Notes: generated by a model not told the origin, from the sequence alone. Positions 16,025 to 25,307 are shown, counted from the stretch's first letter. The stretch: 64,000 bases of DNA from JAAYDI01 sp052034005 (GCA_052034005.1 JBPOJB010000029.1:62001-126000), one strand, 5' to 3'. A program made the numbers and translations.

Positions 16025-17395
16025 ATGAATACGCACACTCGCCAGCGCGCGTGGTGGGCAGGCATGCTGCTGGGTATCGCGACCTGCCCGTTATGGGCCG
16101 AGGAAGCCGTGAAAGGACCAGACAACCGGACCGTGGACTACACGATCATCGTCACCGGACACGAACTGCTGACCGGCGTCTATCCGGACGTCCACACGCA
16201 TTTCGTTACCCGGACGTTGAGACCGTTCGGCTGGCAGTGCGTCGGATCGATGTGCGTTGATGACGAAGCGGCCGAGATCCGGCGAGCCCTGGAATTCGCC
16301 TGCCCACGGTCGCAGCTGGTCATCGTCACGGGCGGCTTGGGGCCGACCAACTCGGACATCACGCGCGAAGTGCTGTCCGAGTTCACGGGGATCCCGCTCG
16401 AGGAGCACCCGGAGGTGCTCCAGGCGATGGAAACGCGATTCCACACGCCGCGTGCGGAGCTGCGCGCCAACCTCCGCCGACAGACGCGCGTGCCGACGCG
16501 CGGCAGCTACCTGAACAACGCCTCCGGCAGCGCCGTCGGGCTGGTCTTCGAGACGGATACCGTGCTGATTGTCGCCTTGCCCGGTCCGCCGCGAGAGCTC
16601 CAGCCCATGGTGCGGGATGAGCTCGTGCCGGAACTGGTCCGACGGTTCGGGGGCCGCGCGGCCGGCTGCTCCATGACGGTCCGGTTCATCGGGATCGGCC
16701 AATCGCAAATCGACCAGACCATGAAGGAGCATATCCAGTTGCCCGACGACGTGCTGGAGACGACCCAGTTCGAGGCCGGGCGCGTCGACTTCACGTTCAC
16801 TCTGCCGGGCGACCGGCCGGAGGACTATGCACGGCTCGAACAACTGCGCCGCGACTTCCACGAACAGCTGGGTGAATTCATCTATGCCGACGACGAGACG
16901 ACCACCTTGGAGGACTGCGTGGCACAGCGCCTGGCGGACCGTCGGGAGAAGATCGTGCTCGTGGAAGTCGGCAGTGGGGGCGGCCTGGCGGCTGCGCTGG
17001 GTTGCACCCGGTGGGCGCGCGACGCGCTGGCCGGCGCCTTCGTGGCCGCCCACGAGCAGCACTTGCCGAAGATCATCGGCGTGGCGGACCAGTGGCAGAG
17101 CCGGGGCGCGGATGCTGCCGGGCTGGAATGGCTGGCGGCCGCGGCCGCCGCGCGTACGGACAGCCAGTGGTCGCTGGTGGTCGGCGCACCCAAGCCCGAT
17201 CCGCGGACCGGCGCGCCGAGCGTGGACGTATGTATCCGCTATCCGGATGGAACGTCGACGGTCGCCAGAGAGCGGTGGCCCGGCGCGACGAGCAGCGCCC
17301 AGGCCTTAATCGTCTCGGGTTTGCTGGACCGACTGCGCCGCGCCGTCTCCGCTGCGTCGTCCGCCCGCCCGGCCGGCGGTGCAGGCGACGGCTGA
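16025..17395 (+). CDS. Exported CinA-like protein with degenerate deamidase domain
   Basis: A 456-residue protein. Residues 1-26 (ending PLWAEE) look like a signal peptide, which normal CinA lacks. Residues 35-200 form a MoaB/Mog-type domain with TGHELLTGVYPD and VTGGLGPTNSDITREVLSEF, the CinA signature. A KH-like middle part follows. At about 305-440 a PncC/CinA C-terminal domain is recognisable, but the usual ESCTGG catalytic loop reads VEVGSGGGLAA, so the serine and threonine of NMN deamidase are missing. Activity as NMN deamidase is therefore doubtful. It lies 29 bases after the PfkB-type kinase; TAGAAT at 15964-15969 could be its own -10 element. Confidence 0.75.
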   Translation: MNTHTRQRAWWAGMLLGIATCPLWAEEAVKGPDNRTVDYTIIVTGHELLTGVYPDVHTHFVTRTLRPFGWQCVGSMCVDDEAAEIRRALEFACPRSQLVIVTGGLGPTNSDITREVLSEFTGIPLEEHPEVLQAMETRFHTPRAELRANLRRQTRVPTRGSYLNNASGSAVGLVFETDTVLIVALPGPPRELQPMVRDELVPELVRRFGGRAAGCSMTVRFIGIGQSQIDQTMKEHIQLPDDVLETTQFEAGRVDFTFTLPGDRPEDYARLEQLRRDFHEQLGEFIYADDETTTLEDCVAQRLADRREKIVLVEVGSGGGLAAALGCTRWARDALAGAFVAAHEQHLPKIIGVADQWQSRGADAAGLEWLAAAAAARTDSQWSLVVGAPKPDPRTGAPSVDVCIRYPDGTSTVARERWPGATSSAQALIVSGLLDRLRRAVSAASSARPAGGAGDG

Positions 17396-17420
17396 GCCGC
17401 GGCGAGAAGGCCGCGCACGG

Positions 17421-18986
17421 CTACGGAGCGCGTTTCAAGCGATTCAGGATGTCCAGTGATTCCTTCTCAATGATCTCACCGGCCCGCGTGGTGAGATAGG
17501 AGTGCTCGCCAAACCAGGTTTCATACCCACCTCCTTCAAACGCCTTGGCCGTGGGCACATAGCCATGAGCGCCGTTGGCCTGCTCCGCGACCATGGTATG
17601 CTTGAAAGGCGATTGGCTCTTGATGCTCATGCCGATTTCACAAAAGAGCTCGTCGGGATTGGTCACAATCGCAAAACCATCGCCGATGCGGATGCCGGTG
17701 AAGAAGAACGGATAGGTCGGCTTGGCACGCTCCTTCGTGTCGTTGAACGACCTGTTGAAGAGCGCGAGTTGTCCGGGCCACTTGAGGGCGATGTCCGCTG
17801 CGTTGAACTCCGGGCGCTCCCGTCCCGGCATGGCCATTTCCCGGCATTCCACGTAAAGCGCAGGGTGGGCGATGGGTTCCAGTCGTCCCAGGCAGCGCAC
17901 GATTTCCCCGCCGAGTTTCTCGCCGAAGACAGCGCTTCGTCCGTTGGGAACCGTGTTCACGTCCCCCCAGGCGCCGCCACTGGACAGGTGCGCCCTGAAG
18001 GCGGCGTCCTCGATGCTGTAGACTGCCGGATTCACGTCCCCACAGGCGCCCGGGAGAAACAGCGTCGGCACGTCATACCCCAAGTGCTCTTGGACATACT
18101 GTTGAACATCGCCCGGATAATCCGCGGAGACAACGAGTTCACGGGTATAGGCGGCGTGACAGGCGAAGTTGTACACGATCGCCTTGTACCTTCCATCTTC
18201 GCCAATCACCGCCAGCAGGTCGAACTCGGGATCGGCAGGGCCTTCCGCCGGGTAGTTGCTCGCCTCTCCAGGAGGCAGCAGCCACCGGTTCCAGGCTTCC
18301 CCGTCTTTGATCACCCGTCGGCACGCGCTCACGCCCTCCGCCTTGCCCTTCGAGGTGCCGAGCCTGCACGGCGTCAGGTCACGCACCGCACGCGAGACCG
18401 CCTCGGCAATGGGCGTTACCAGCGCGTCCTGGTAGTAAGCCCATAACGGGCCTCGGTGAGTGTGGGAGGCGCAGAGGATCACATTGTTGGCCGGGATGCC
18501 GGTGGTCTGTTCAATCTGCCGCCGCGCGCGAACCCCATGTTCCACCGGGTATTTCAAGGTGTCCAAGGTGACGATTGCCAGCTTCTGTCCTCCAGCCGCC
18601 AAGACCAGGGCCCGCACGTACAGGCGACTGCCCACGGACGATGACTTCAACGTCTCCGGCGATCCCGCCAACACGACTGGATCGGTGGGCGTGATGTCCA
18701 CGATGCCGACACCCGCGTCGAGATAGCCGTAGGGCGACGAGCAGCAGCGCGTGAGACCTTCGATATCGTGAGCCTTCAGGGACTTCCACGCTTCGAAGCG
18801 GGCGTCTCTCACAGACAGCGGCGCAAACGCGCGCAGCAGAAGCAGGCCGAATAGGGCGAGCACGATGCCCAACCAACTCCGCCTCGAGCGATCAGATGCC
18901 GTCGCAGTCGCCGATCGGAGGTGCTGGACACCAGTCCACCGCGTGCCCGTAGAGGATGGGTGTGCGTGGCGCGTTTCGTCTTGCAT
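17421..18986 (-). CDS. Neutral/alkaline ceramidase-like protein, membrane anchored
   Basis: A 521-residue protein of the neutral/alkaline non-lysosomal ceramidase superfamily. A transmembrane helix at about 38-57 (SWLGIVLALFGLLLLRAFAP) would anchor the enzyme outside the cytoplasm. Zinc- and substrate-region motifs are DAGVGIVDITP, CASHTHRGPLW, YNFACHAAYTRE and LFLPGACGDVNP. Planctomycetes carry many such proteins lacking the C-terminal domain of true ceramidases; amide or lipid hydrolysis is inferred and the substrate is unknown. No good ribosome-binding site precedes the ATG at 18986, so the start is uncertain. It is divergent from the fucose-isomerase-like gene. Confidence 0.78.
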   Translation of the reverse strand: MQDETRHAHPSSTGTRWTGVQHLRSATATASDRSRRSWLGIVLALFGLLLLRAFAPLSVRDARFEAWKSLKAHDIEGLTRCCSSPYGYLDAGVGIVDITPTDPVVLAGSPETLKSSSVGSRLYVRALVLAAGGQKLAIVTLDTLKYPVEHGVRARRQIEQTTGIPANNVILCASHTHRGPLWAYYQDALVTPIAEAVSRAVRDLTPCRLGTSKGKAEGVSACRRVIKDGEAWNRWLLPPGEASNYPAEGPADPEFDLLAVIGEDGRYKAIVYNFACHAAYTRELVVSADYPGDVQQYVQEHLGYDVPTLFLPGACGDVNPAVYSIEDAAFRAHLSSGGAWGDVNTVPNGRSAVFGEKLGGEIVRCLGRLEPIAHPALYVECREMAMPGRERPEFNAADIALKWPGQLALFNRSFNDTKERAKPTYPFFFTGIRIGDGFAIVTNPDELFCEIGMSIKSQSPFKHTMVAEQANGAHGYVPTAKAFEGGGYETWFGEHSYLTTRAGEIIEKESLDILNRLKRAP

Positions 18987-19093
18987 CGCCGTCGGCTTCG
19001 TGTCTAATCAAGATTGGCTGCGCTGCGTCGAGTCACGGATCACTTGTCTCGAGCACCCCCGACACCCATCCATCCTATTGGGAGGATTGCGTC

Positions 19094-20590
19094 ATGCACA
19101 ATCACCATTGCCGCTGTTGTATGAATCGCCGCGAGTGTCTGCAGTTGCTGTCGGCGTCCGCGATCGTCGGGGCTGGAATGACCGCGACGGGCATGGCAGC
19201 CTGGGCGGCGGCCCAGGACGGGCCGGCACCCACGGACTTCATCGATGCCGCCGCGCTGCGCCCCGCTCCGGACGTGCGCGTGGCCGCCACGTTCCTGGAG
19301 ATGCCGCGCCCCGTCTGGTTGGGCTGGCCCGGCACCACGTACGACCTCGATGCACATCAGCAGGAGTATCGCGCGCTGCTGGCGCAGTCGGCCGCTAAGG
19401 TCGGCGTGCAGGTGGGGCTGGAGCCGGCGCCCATCCATCACGAGGAGGGGGTCGCGGCCTGGATCAACAAGCTGAAGGCGGACCCGCCGGACGGGGTTCT
19501 GGTGATGCTTCAGCACATGGGTTGCTGGGGCTGGGCGCTGAAAATCGCGCGGGAGACGGCGGTGCCGGTGGTGATCTTCGCGCCGGTGGGCACGGCGTTC
19601 ACCGGCCATGTGGACCAGGGGTCGCGCACGCCCCGCGTACTGGTGCTCTCCACGCTGGCCTGGTCGGCCGTCGAAGACGGATTGAAGATGTTCAAGGCGA
19701 AGCGGATGTTCGAAGAGACGCGGGTGCTGTGGATTCACGGGAACCAGACCAACGAGACGGTTATCGACCGGTTGGGCATCAAGGTCCGCCAGATCCCGCG
19801 CGACAGGTTCAATCTGGAATTCGACAAGCAGCCGGTGACCGAGGAGGTGCACGACGTCGCCAGTGACCTGCGCTCGCGCGCGAAGAAGATCGTGGAGCCG
19901 ACCGAGGAAGACACGATCAACTGTGCACGCGCGTATTTGACCGCCAAGCGGCTGCTGGTTGTCGAGAAGGCGAACGCGTTGTCGATGGATTGCCTCGGGA
20001 TGGTCGGCGCGCGTCTCGTTCCGACGCCGCCGTGCGGTGCGTGGACGCTGCTGCAAGACCAGGGCATCACGGCCGGCTGCGAAGCCGATCTCTTCGGCGC
20101 GGTCTCGCTCATGATGACCAGCTACCTGCTCGATCGCCCCGGGTACATGAACGATCCGGTCCCGGAGACCTACAAGAACACGCTGATCGTGGCGCATTGC
20201 ACGAGCGGCACGCGGCTGGAGGGTTTCGACAAGCCGCCGGCGCCCTATGTGATGCGCGACCACTCGGAATCATCCCTGGGCGTCGCGATGCAGGTGCTGT
20301 GGCCCGAAGGCCAGCCGGTTACGCTCGTGCGGTTCAACGACCAGAACGGGCTGATCATCGACACGGGCACGGTGGTCGGCAACGTCGACACGCCGCCGGC
20401 CGGCGGCTGCCGGACGTCGGTGGAACTGCAGATGGACAACATCGAGGACTGCCGCGACGTGAAGGGGTTCCACCAGGTGGTGACGTTGGGGAACCACCGG
20501 CGGATCCTCTCGCATTTCTGCCAGCTCTACGGCATCACGCGGATCCACTCCCCGCAACAGTCGACCTTTGCCGACGGAGGCACCGTATGA
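19094..20590 (+). CDS. Twin-arginine-exported L-fucose/arabinose isomerase-like protein
   Basis: A 498-residue protein. The N-terminus MHNHHCRCCMNRRECLQLLS carries a twin-arginine motif and a hydrophobic segment ending AWAAAQDG, so export is predicted. The mature part resembles L-fucose isomerase C-terminal-like proteins: LVMLQHMGCWGWALKIARET in the first lobe, CLGMVGARLVPTPPCGAWTLL in the second, and VTLVRFNDQNG near the end. Real sugar isomerases are cytoplasmic, so the reaction is uncertain. The ATG at 19094 follows GGAGG by eight bases. Its stop overlaps the next start (ATGA), so the two are translationally coupled. Confidence 0.72.
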   Translation: MHNHHCRCCMNRRECLQLLSASAIVGAGMTATGMAAWAAAQDGPAPTDFIDAAALRPAPDVRVAATFLEMPRPVWLGWPGTTYDLDAHQQEYRALLAQSAAKVGVQVGLEPAPIHHEEGVAAWINKLKADPPDGVLVMLQHMGCWGWALKIARETAVPVVIFAPVGTAFTGHVDQGSRTPRVLVLSTLAWSAVEDGLKMFKAKRMFEETRVLWIHGNQTNETVIDRLGIKVRQIPRDRFNLEFDKQPVTEEVHDVASDLRSRAKKIVEPTEEDTINCARAYLTAKRLLVVEKANALSMDCLGMVGARLVPTPPCGAWTLLQDQGITAGCEADLFGAVSLMMTSYLLDRPGYMNDPVPETYKNTLIVAHCTSGTRLEGFDKPPAPYVMRDHSESSLGVAMQVLWPEGQPVTLVRFNDQNGLIIDTGTVVGNVDTPPAGGCRTSVELQMDNIEDCRDVKGFHQVVTLGNHRRILSHFCQLYGITRIHSPQQSTFADGGTV

Positions 20591-21738
20591 ACACGATCCA
20601 ACGCGGTTTGGCGCTGGCGCTCGGCTTGATCTGCTGTCACGCCCTGGCAGCCGACGATCTGCTGGAGTTCTCGTCGCCCGGCTTCCCGCCCTCCCAGGTG
20701 GATGACCAGGGGCGACTGGTCGAGGACTGGGGCACCGTCGACGTGCGGCTGAGCGGCGAGGGCATTGTCGCCGGGGCGGCCCAGGTGAGCGCGGTCCAGT
20801 TGGAGGAGGTGATTCCCGCGGTGCAGGTCGTCTCGCATCTTGGCGCCGTGGAGATGCGCCGCACGCTGTACCGCGCGCCGATCCACCCTGCCGGCGTCGA
20901 CGTGCTGAGCGTGCAAGTTCAGGAACTGCAGGGCAAACCGATCGACGCGGTGCTGGCCCTGGATACCTCGGGCGGCGCGCAGCTGGGGCAGCGCACGGCG
21001 CGGATCGGAGGCCGCACCGTGTTGGTCCTGCCGCGCGAGGTGGATGCCGACCAGAAGCTGCTCGACTGGGGATACAGTGACGAAGCCGTGTCGCTGGCTG
21101 GATGGGCCAGGCCGGCGAGGGAATGTGACGCGGCGTTCCGCAACATCCGGGCCGGGATGGGAGGCGTGCCGATCGTGTACCGGTTCAGCGTGCCCGCCCA
21201 CAGCAGTGCGACGGTCGTCTTGGGGCTGTGCGAAAGCCACTGGACGGCGGCCGGGCAGCGGCCGATGCGCTGCCGCGTGGAGGGCGCGCCGGAGCAAGCG
21301 ATCGATCCGGTCGCCGCCTGGGGTCCGCACCAGCCCGGTCTGCTCGTGTTCCCGGCACACGATGCGGACGGCGACGGCCAACTGATCGTAGCGGTGCTCC
21401 CCGCCGCACATGCGCCCGATCAGAACCCGATCCTGAACGTGATCTGGATCTTCCCGGGCGGCCATGGGCCGGCGCTGGACCGCGTGTTGGCCGGCGAGCT
21501 GAACGACGCCGCCCGGTACTACGTCGACGCGGGCGGCCGGCAGGACCAGTCGATCTACCCGCCCGGCAAGATGGAGTTCTCCGTGCATCTGGCGGCGAGC
21601 GAGACCCAGGAGTTCACGTTCCTCGTGGCCTGCCGCGGCGGCGCAGCGCCCGCGCCGAGCAAGAGCACGTGGAACCCCGTGACCCTGCGGCGCGCGGCGC
21701 GCGACGTCTGGCGCGATTGGCCTGCGGCGCCCAAGTAA
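20587..21738 (+). CDS. Secreted protein of unknown function coupled to the isomerase-like gene
   Basis: A 383-residue protein with a signal peptide (MNTIQRGLALALGLICCHALA). The rest is beta-rich, without a family I recognise. It has a hydrophobic strand pair around VLVLPREVDADQKLLDWGYS and a later ILNVIWIFPGG. The ATG overlaps the stop of the preceding gene as ATGA, so the pair is produced together and probably acts on the same extracytoplasmic substrate. A glycan-related role is inferred only from the isomerase-like neighbour. Confidence 0.7.
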   Translation: MNTIQRGLALALGLICCHALAADDLLEFSSPGFPPSQVDDQGRLVEDWGTVDVRLSGEGIVAGAAQVSAVQLEEVIPAVQVVSHLGAVEMRRTLYRAPIHPAGVDVLSVQVQELQGKPIDAVLALDTSGGAQLGQRTARIGGRTVLVLPREVDADQKLLDWGYSDEAVSLAGWARPARECDAAFRNIRAGMGGVPIVYRFSVPAHSSATVVLGLCESHWTAAGQRPMRCRVEGAPEQAIDPVAAWGPHQPGLLVFPAHDADGDGQLIVAVLPAAHAPDQNPILNVIWIFPGGHGPALDRVLAGELNDAARYYVDAGGRQDQSIYPPGKMEFSVHLAASETQEFTFLVACRGGAAPAPSKSTWNPVTLRRAARDVWRDWPAAPK

Positions 21739-21813
21739 GTGCGTGTGAGCTGGTCAGCCGCCGCCGACTGCCCGGGATTGGGATCGATCGGTCCTGAACG
21801 CCCGGCCGCCTTC

Positions 21814-22827
21814 TCAGGGGTCCGGATTCTCGCCGGGCCCCGGGTTTGCGGCGGCGGGTGCGGCGTCGTCGCCGCCGCCGGCCGGCTTCCATCGTTCCCG
21901 CACCAGCGATGCCACGACGGTGGCAGTGAGCAGGAACGTGATGACCCCCAAAGACACGTCGATCGAGATTTCGTAAAGGCTCTTGGGGATCAGCATCTTG
22001 ACGCCGACGAAGCCGAGCACGAACGCCAGGCCGAGCTTGAGGTAGTAGATCCGACTCAGCAGGCCGGCCAGCAGGAAGAACAGCGCCCGCAGGCCGAGGA
22101 TCGCGAAGATGTTCGACGTATAGACGATGAAAGGATCCTCGGTGAGCCCGAATATGGCGGGGATCGAGTCGACGGCGAACATCACGTCCGCGCCTTCGAT
22201 GGTCACGAGCACCAGGAGCAAGGGAGTGGCACACCAGCGCCCGTTCTCCCGCACGAGGAACCGGGCGCCCCGATAGTCGTTGACGCAGGGAATGAACCGG
22301 CGAAACAACCGGAACGCCGGGCTGCGTTCGGGGTGGAATTCCTCATCCTGCTGCATCAGCAGTTTCCAGGCCGTGAAGATGAGCAGAATGCCAAAGGCAT
22401 AGATCGTCCAGTGGAATGACTCCAACAGGGTCTTGCCGATCAGGATGAACAGAGCCCGCAGGACCAGCGCCCCGAGGATCCCGTAATACAGCACGCGGTG
22501 CCGATATGCTTCGGGAACCGAGAAGTAGGAGAGGATGACGAGAAAGACGAAGATGTTGTCGACCGACAGCGCCTTCTCGGTCAGGTACCCTGCCAGGAAC
22601 TCCTTCCCTGCCACTGGACCGAACTCGACCCACACGCCCCAGTTGAACAGGAGCGACAGCGCGATCCAGAACACACTCCAGCCGAACGATTCGCGCAGGC
22701 CGAGCACGTGCGCCTTGCGGTGGAACACGCCCAGGTCCAGCGCCAGCATCAGCAGGACGAACAGAGTGAATCCGATCCAGAGCGCGGGAGTCCCGACGGG
22801 CGGGTGCGTGACGGCGGCACATTCCAT
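21814..22827 (-). CDS. TerC/Alx-family membrane protein
   Basis: A 337-residue integral membrane protein with about eight or nine helices. The TerC signatures are EKALSVDNIFVFLVILSYF and VTIEGADVMFAVDSIPAIFG, whose acidic residues line the proposed metal path. The family exports manganese or supports metal loading of secreted enzymes; the tellurite link is historical. The C-terminal tail is a short Ala/Pro/Gly-rich cytoplasmic extension. AGGA precedes the ATG. No yybP-ykoY manganese riboswitch is possible upstream because the next gene ends 19 bases away; co-transcription with that gene is likely. Confidence 0.92.
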   Translation of the reverse strand: MECAAVTHPPVGTPALWIGFTLFVLLMLALDLGVFHRKAHVLGLRESFGWSVFWIALSLLFNWGVWVEFGPVAGKEFLAGYLTEKALSVDNIFVFLVILSYFSVPEAYRHRVLYYGILGALVLRALFILIGKTLLESFHWTIYAFGILLIFTAWKLLMQQDEEFHPERSPAFRLFRRFIPCVNDYRGARFLVRENGRWCATPLLLVLVTIEGADVMFAVDSIPAIFGLTEDPFIVYTSNIFAILGLRALFFLLAGLLSRIYYLKLGLAFVLGFVGVKMLIPKSLYEISIDVSLGVITFLLTATVVASLVRERWKPAGGGDDAAPAAANPGPGENPDP

Positions 22828-22846
22828 GGTACGTCCTGCTGCTTGC

Positions 22847-23728
22847 TCAGAATTTCAGTTGCTCCAGGAACCGCAGGCTCTGCGGGATCTGCTCCACGAC
22901 CGTCGGCGATTCGTCCTCAATGAAGTAGTACTTCACGCCGACCTTCTGGGCCGCCCGCAGCAGTTCCGGCCACTTCACCTGGCCGGTGCCCAGCGCCACG
23001 TCGTTGGTCAGCTCCGTGTGGCCCGCCAGGCTCCCCGTCGCGACGCCTTTCTTCAGGTCCTTGAGGTGGAACAGCAGCCAGCGATTGGGATGCTTCTCCA
23101 GCAACTCGGCCGGGTCCTGGCCGGGAAACACCGTCCAGAGCACGTCCATCTGGAAGTACACGTATTGCGGATCGGTCTCGGCCACCAGCAAGTCGAAAAG
23201 CGTTCCCGCACCGTGAGGCGCGAACTCGTAGCCGTGATTGTGGTAGTAGAACTTCATGCCATGCTCGGCCACCGCCTTGCCAGCGGCGTTGAACACCGCG
23301 GCGGCCGCGCGGCACTGCTGCTCGTCGAACGGGGCCTGGTGGCTGATCCAGGCACAACCGACGTAGATGAGCCCCAGCTGGCGAGCGTCCTGGATGACGC
23401 CGGCAATGTCGTCCCGCAGGCGCTCGTACGAGAAGTGGCTGCCGATCGGCACCAGGCCGCGCCGGTCCAGCTCCGCTTTGAACTCGGCCGTCGACAGGCC
23501 GTAAGTGCCCGCCACCTCGACATACTTGAATCCCCAGCGGACGACCTGGTCCAGCGTCGGGGCAACACCGTCTTTCGCGAACTGGTCGCGCAAGCTGTAG
23601 AGCTGCAGGCCCACCGGCCCGTGGAAACTCCTGCTTTCGCCCACACCGGCGGCAGCGGCAGTCGCGGGGACTTGCCCGGCGACGAACAGAGTCAAGACAA
23701 CCAGACCGATCTGAATCCGAGTGCGCAT
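22847..23728 (-). CDS. Exported sugar-phosphate isomerase/epimerase-like TIM-barrel protein
   Basis: A 293-residue xylose-isomerase-like TIM-barrel protein with a signal peptide (IQIGLVVLTLFVAGQVPATA). Features are VGLQLYSLRDQF at the first strand, MKFYYHNHGYEFAP in the middle with metal-binding His residues, and FQMDVLWTVFPGQDP. The C-terminus has KYYFIEDESP. This subfamily is abundant in planctomycetes; exported members may act on keto-sugars or inositols, but the substrate is not known. TerC follows after 19 bases on the same strand. Confidence 0.82.
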   Translation of the reverse strand: MRTRIQIGLVVLTLFVAGQVPATAAAAGVGESRSFHGPVGLQLYSLRDQFAKDGVAPTLDQVVRWGFKYVEVAGTYGLSTAEFKAELDRRGLVPIGSHFSYERLRDDIAGVIQDARQLGLIYVGCAWISHQAPFDEQQCRAAAAVFNAAGKAVAEHGMKFYYHNHGYEFAPHGAGTLFDLLVAETDPQYVYFQMDVLWTVFPGQDPAELLEKHPNRWLLFHLKDLKKGVATGSLAGHTELTNDVALGTGQVKWPELLRAAQKVGVKYYFIEDESPTVVEQIPQSLRFLEQLKF

Positions 23729-23772
23729 GGGTCGTGATCCTCATCGTACTTGTGGCGTGATCTACGGCATTG

Positions 23773-23778
23773 GTTGTA
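23773..23778 (-). promoter_or_regulatory. Possible -10 element (TACAAC) for the TIM-barrel gene
   Basis: CCGCTACAACCAATG on the minus strand lies 45 bases before the ATG at 23728 and matches the recurrent CTACAAT-type element with one change. Confidence 0.3.
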
Positions 23779-23810
23779 GCGGATTTGAGGCGCGGCCGGA
23801 AGTGACGTAC

Positions 23811-25223
23811 CTACAGCCGTTCGAACCGCGCCTGGAAGAACCGCAGGTATTTCGGTTCGTAGACCATCTTCAAGCCGCGCGTCGTCGCCCGGGCGTCGTA
23901 CACCGCCTTGACCGCCTCCGCCACCACGTCCATGTGGGCCTGAGTGTACACGCGGCGCGGGATCGTCAGCCGGGTCAGTTCCAGCTTCGGGTAGCAGTGA
24001 TCACCCGTCTGGGGGTCGCGCCCGGCGCTCGCGATCCCCCGTTCCATCGATCGGACACCGGAGTCGAGGTACAGTTCGGCCGCGAGCGTCTGGGCCGGGA
24101 ACTGGTCCTGCGGCAGGTGCGGGTAGAACGCTTTGGCGTCGAGGAAGACGGCGTGGCCGCCCACCGGCTGCACGATCGGGACGCCCCAGTCCAAGAGCAA
24201 TTCGGCCAGGTAGCGCACCTGTCCGACGCGTGACCGGACGTGCTCGTCGTTGACCGATTCGACGATCCCCAGCGCGATCGCTTCCATGTCGCGTCCGGCC
24301 AGGCCGCCGTAGGTATGCAGGCCCTCATACACCACGACCAGGTTGCTCAGCTCCTCGAACAGCGTCGGATCATTCACGGCCAGCCAGCCGCCGATGTTGA
24401 CCAGGTTGTCTTTCTTGGCGCTCATCCACGCGCCGTCGGTGTAGCTGCAGAACTCCTTGAGGATCTCGGCAATGCACTTGCCGGCATAGCCTTCCTCGCG
24501 TTCCTGGATGAACAGCGCGTTTTCGACCATGCGGGTGGCATCCAGGAACAGCTTCAGCCCGTGCTTGTCGCACAGCGCGCGCAGGGCCTGCACGTTGGCC
24601 ATGCTCACCGGCTGGCCGCCGGCCATGTTCACGGTGCCGGCCAGGCTGACGAACGCGATGTTCCGGGCGCCCTGGCGCTGGATCAGGTCCTCGAGTTTGG
24701 CCAGGTCGACGTTGCCCTTGAAGGGGTGCAGGTTCTGGGGGTCGTGCGCCTCGTCGATGATCACGTCGACGAAGATGCCGCCGGCCAGCTCCTGATGCAG
24801 GCGTGTCGTGGTGAAGTACATGTTGCCGGGCACATACTGACCGCGCTTGATCATCGCCTGGCTGATCAGATGCTCCGCGCCGCGTCCCTGGTGAGTGGGC
24901 ACGACGTAGGAGTAGCCGTAATATGCCTGCAGCGTCGCCTGGAGGTTATAGAAGTTGCGGCTGCCGGCGTAGGCTTCGTCGCCGAGCATCATGCCGGCCC
25001 ACTGCCGGTCGCTCATCGCGCCCGTGCCGCTGTCGGTCAACAGGTCGATGTACACGTCGGTCGACTTGAGCAGAAACGTGTTGAAGCCCGCCTCCTGCAG
25101 CGCCGCCTCACGCTCCGCCCGCGAAATGATCCGCAACGGCTCGACCATCTTGATCTTCCAGGGTTCCGCCCAGGAGCGGCGGCCGAACTGCTGCCCCATC
25201 GTTTGCGGCGTGACGTGAGCCAT
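23811..25223 (-). CDS. tpl: Tyrosine phenol-lyase (beta-tyrosinase)
   Basis: A 470-residue PLP enzyme of the tryptophanase/tyrosine phenol-lyase family. It cleaves L-tyrosine to phenol, pyruvate and ammonia. The PLP lysine lies in MSAKKDNLVNIGGW (residues 267-280). Features that favour tyrosine phenol-lyase over tryptophanase are NMYFTTTRLHQEL, the NIGG rather than PMGG after the lysine, and VRSMERG (Arg395, which I align with Arg381, the phenol-contacting residue of the Citrobacter enzyme; tryptophanase has a hydrophobic residue there). The ATG at 25223 follows AAGGAG closely; no tnaC-like leader or transporter gene is adjacent. A TACAAT element lies at 25283-25288. Confidence 0.85.
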   Translation of the reverse strand: MAHVTPQTMGQQFGRRSWAEPWKIKMVEPLRIISRAEREAALQEAGFNTFLLKSTDVYIDLLTDSGTGAMSDRQWAGMMLGDEAYAGSRNFYNLQATLQAYYGYSYVVPTHQGRGAEHLISQAMIKRGQYVPGNMYFTTTRLHQELAGGIFVDVIIDEAHDPQNLHPFKGNVDLAKLEDLIQRQGARNIAFVSLAGTVNMAGGQPVSMANVQALRALCDKHGLKLFLDATRMVENALFIQEREEGYAGKCIAEILKEFCSYTDGAWMSAKKDNLVNIGGWLAVNDPTLFEELSNLVVVYEGLHTYGGLAGRDMEAIALGIVESVNDEHVRSRVGQVRYLAELLLDWGVPIVQPVGGHAVFLDAKAFYPHLPQDQFPAQTLAAELYLDSGVRSMERGIASAGRDPQTGDHCYPKLELTRLTIPRRVYTQAHMDVVAEAVKAVYDARATTRGLKMVYEPKYLRFFQARFERL

Positions 25224-25282
25224 GGAGTCTCCTTTTTTCTTGTTTTCTTGCGCCGAGCCTGGTGCCTGCAACTGGGGGTTCG

Positions 25283-25288
25283 ATTGTA
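25283..25288 (-). promoter_or_regulatory. Possible -10 element (TACAAT) for tyrosine phenol-lyase
   Basis: GCTGCTACAATCG on the minus strand, 60 bases before the ATG; TTAGAT lies 17 bases upstream as a weak -35. It suggests transcription independent of ruvX. Confidence 0.4.
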
Positions 25289-25307
25289 GCAGCATACGGG
25301 CCGGAAT

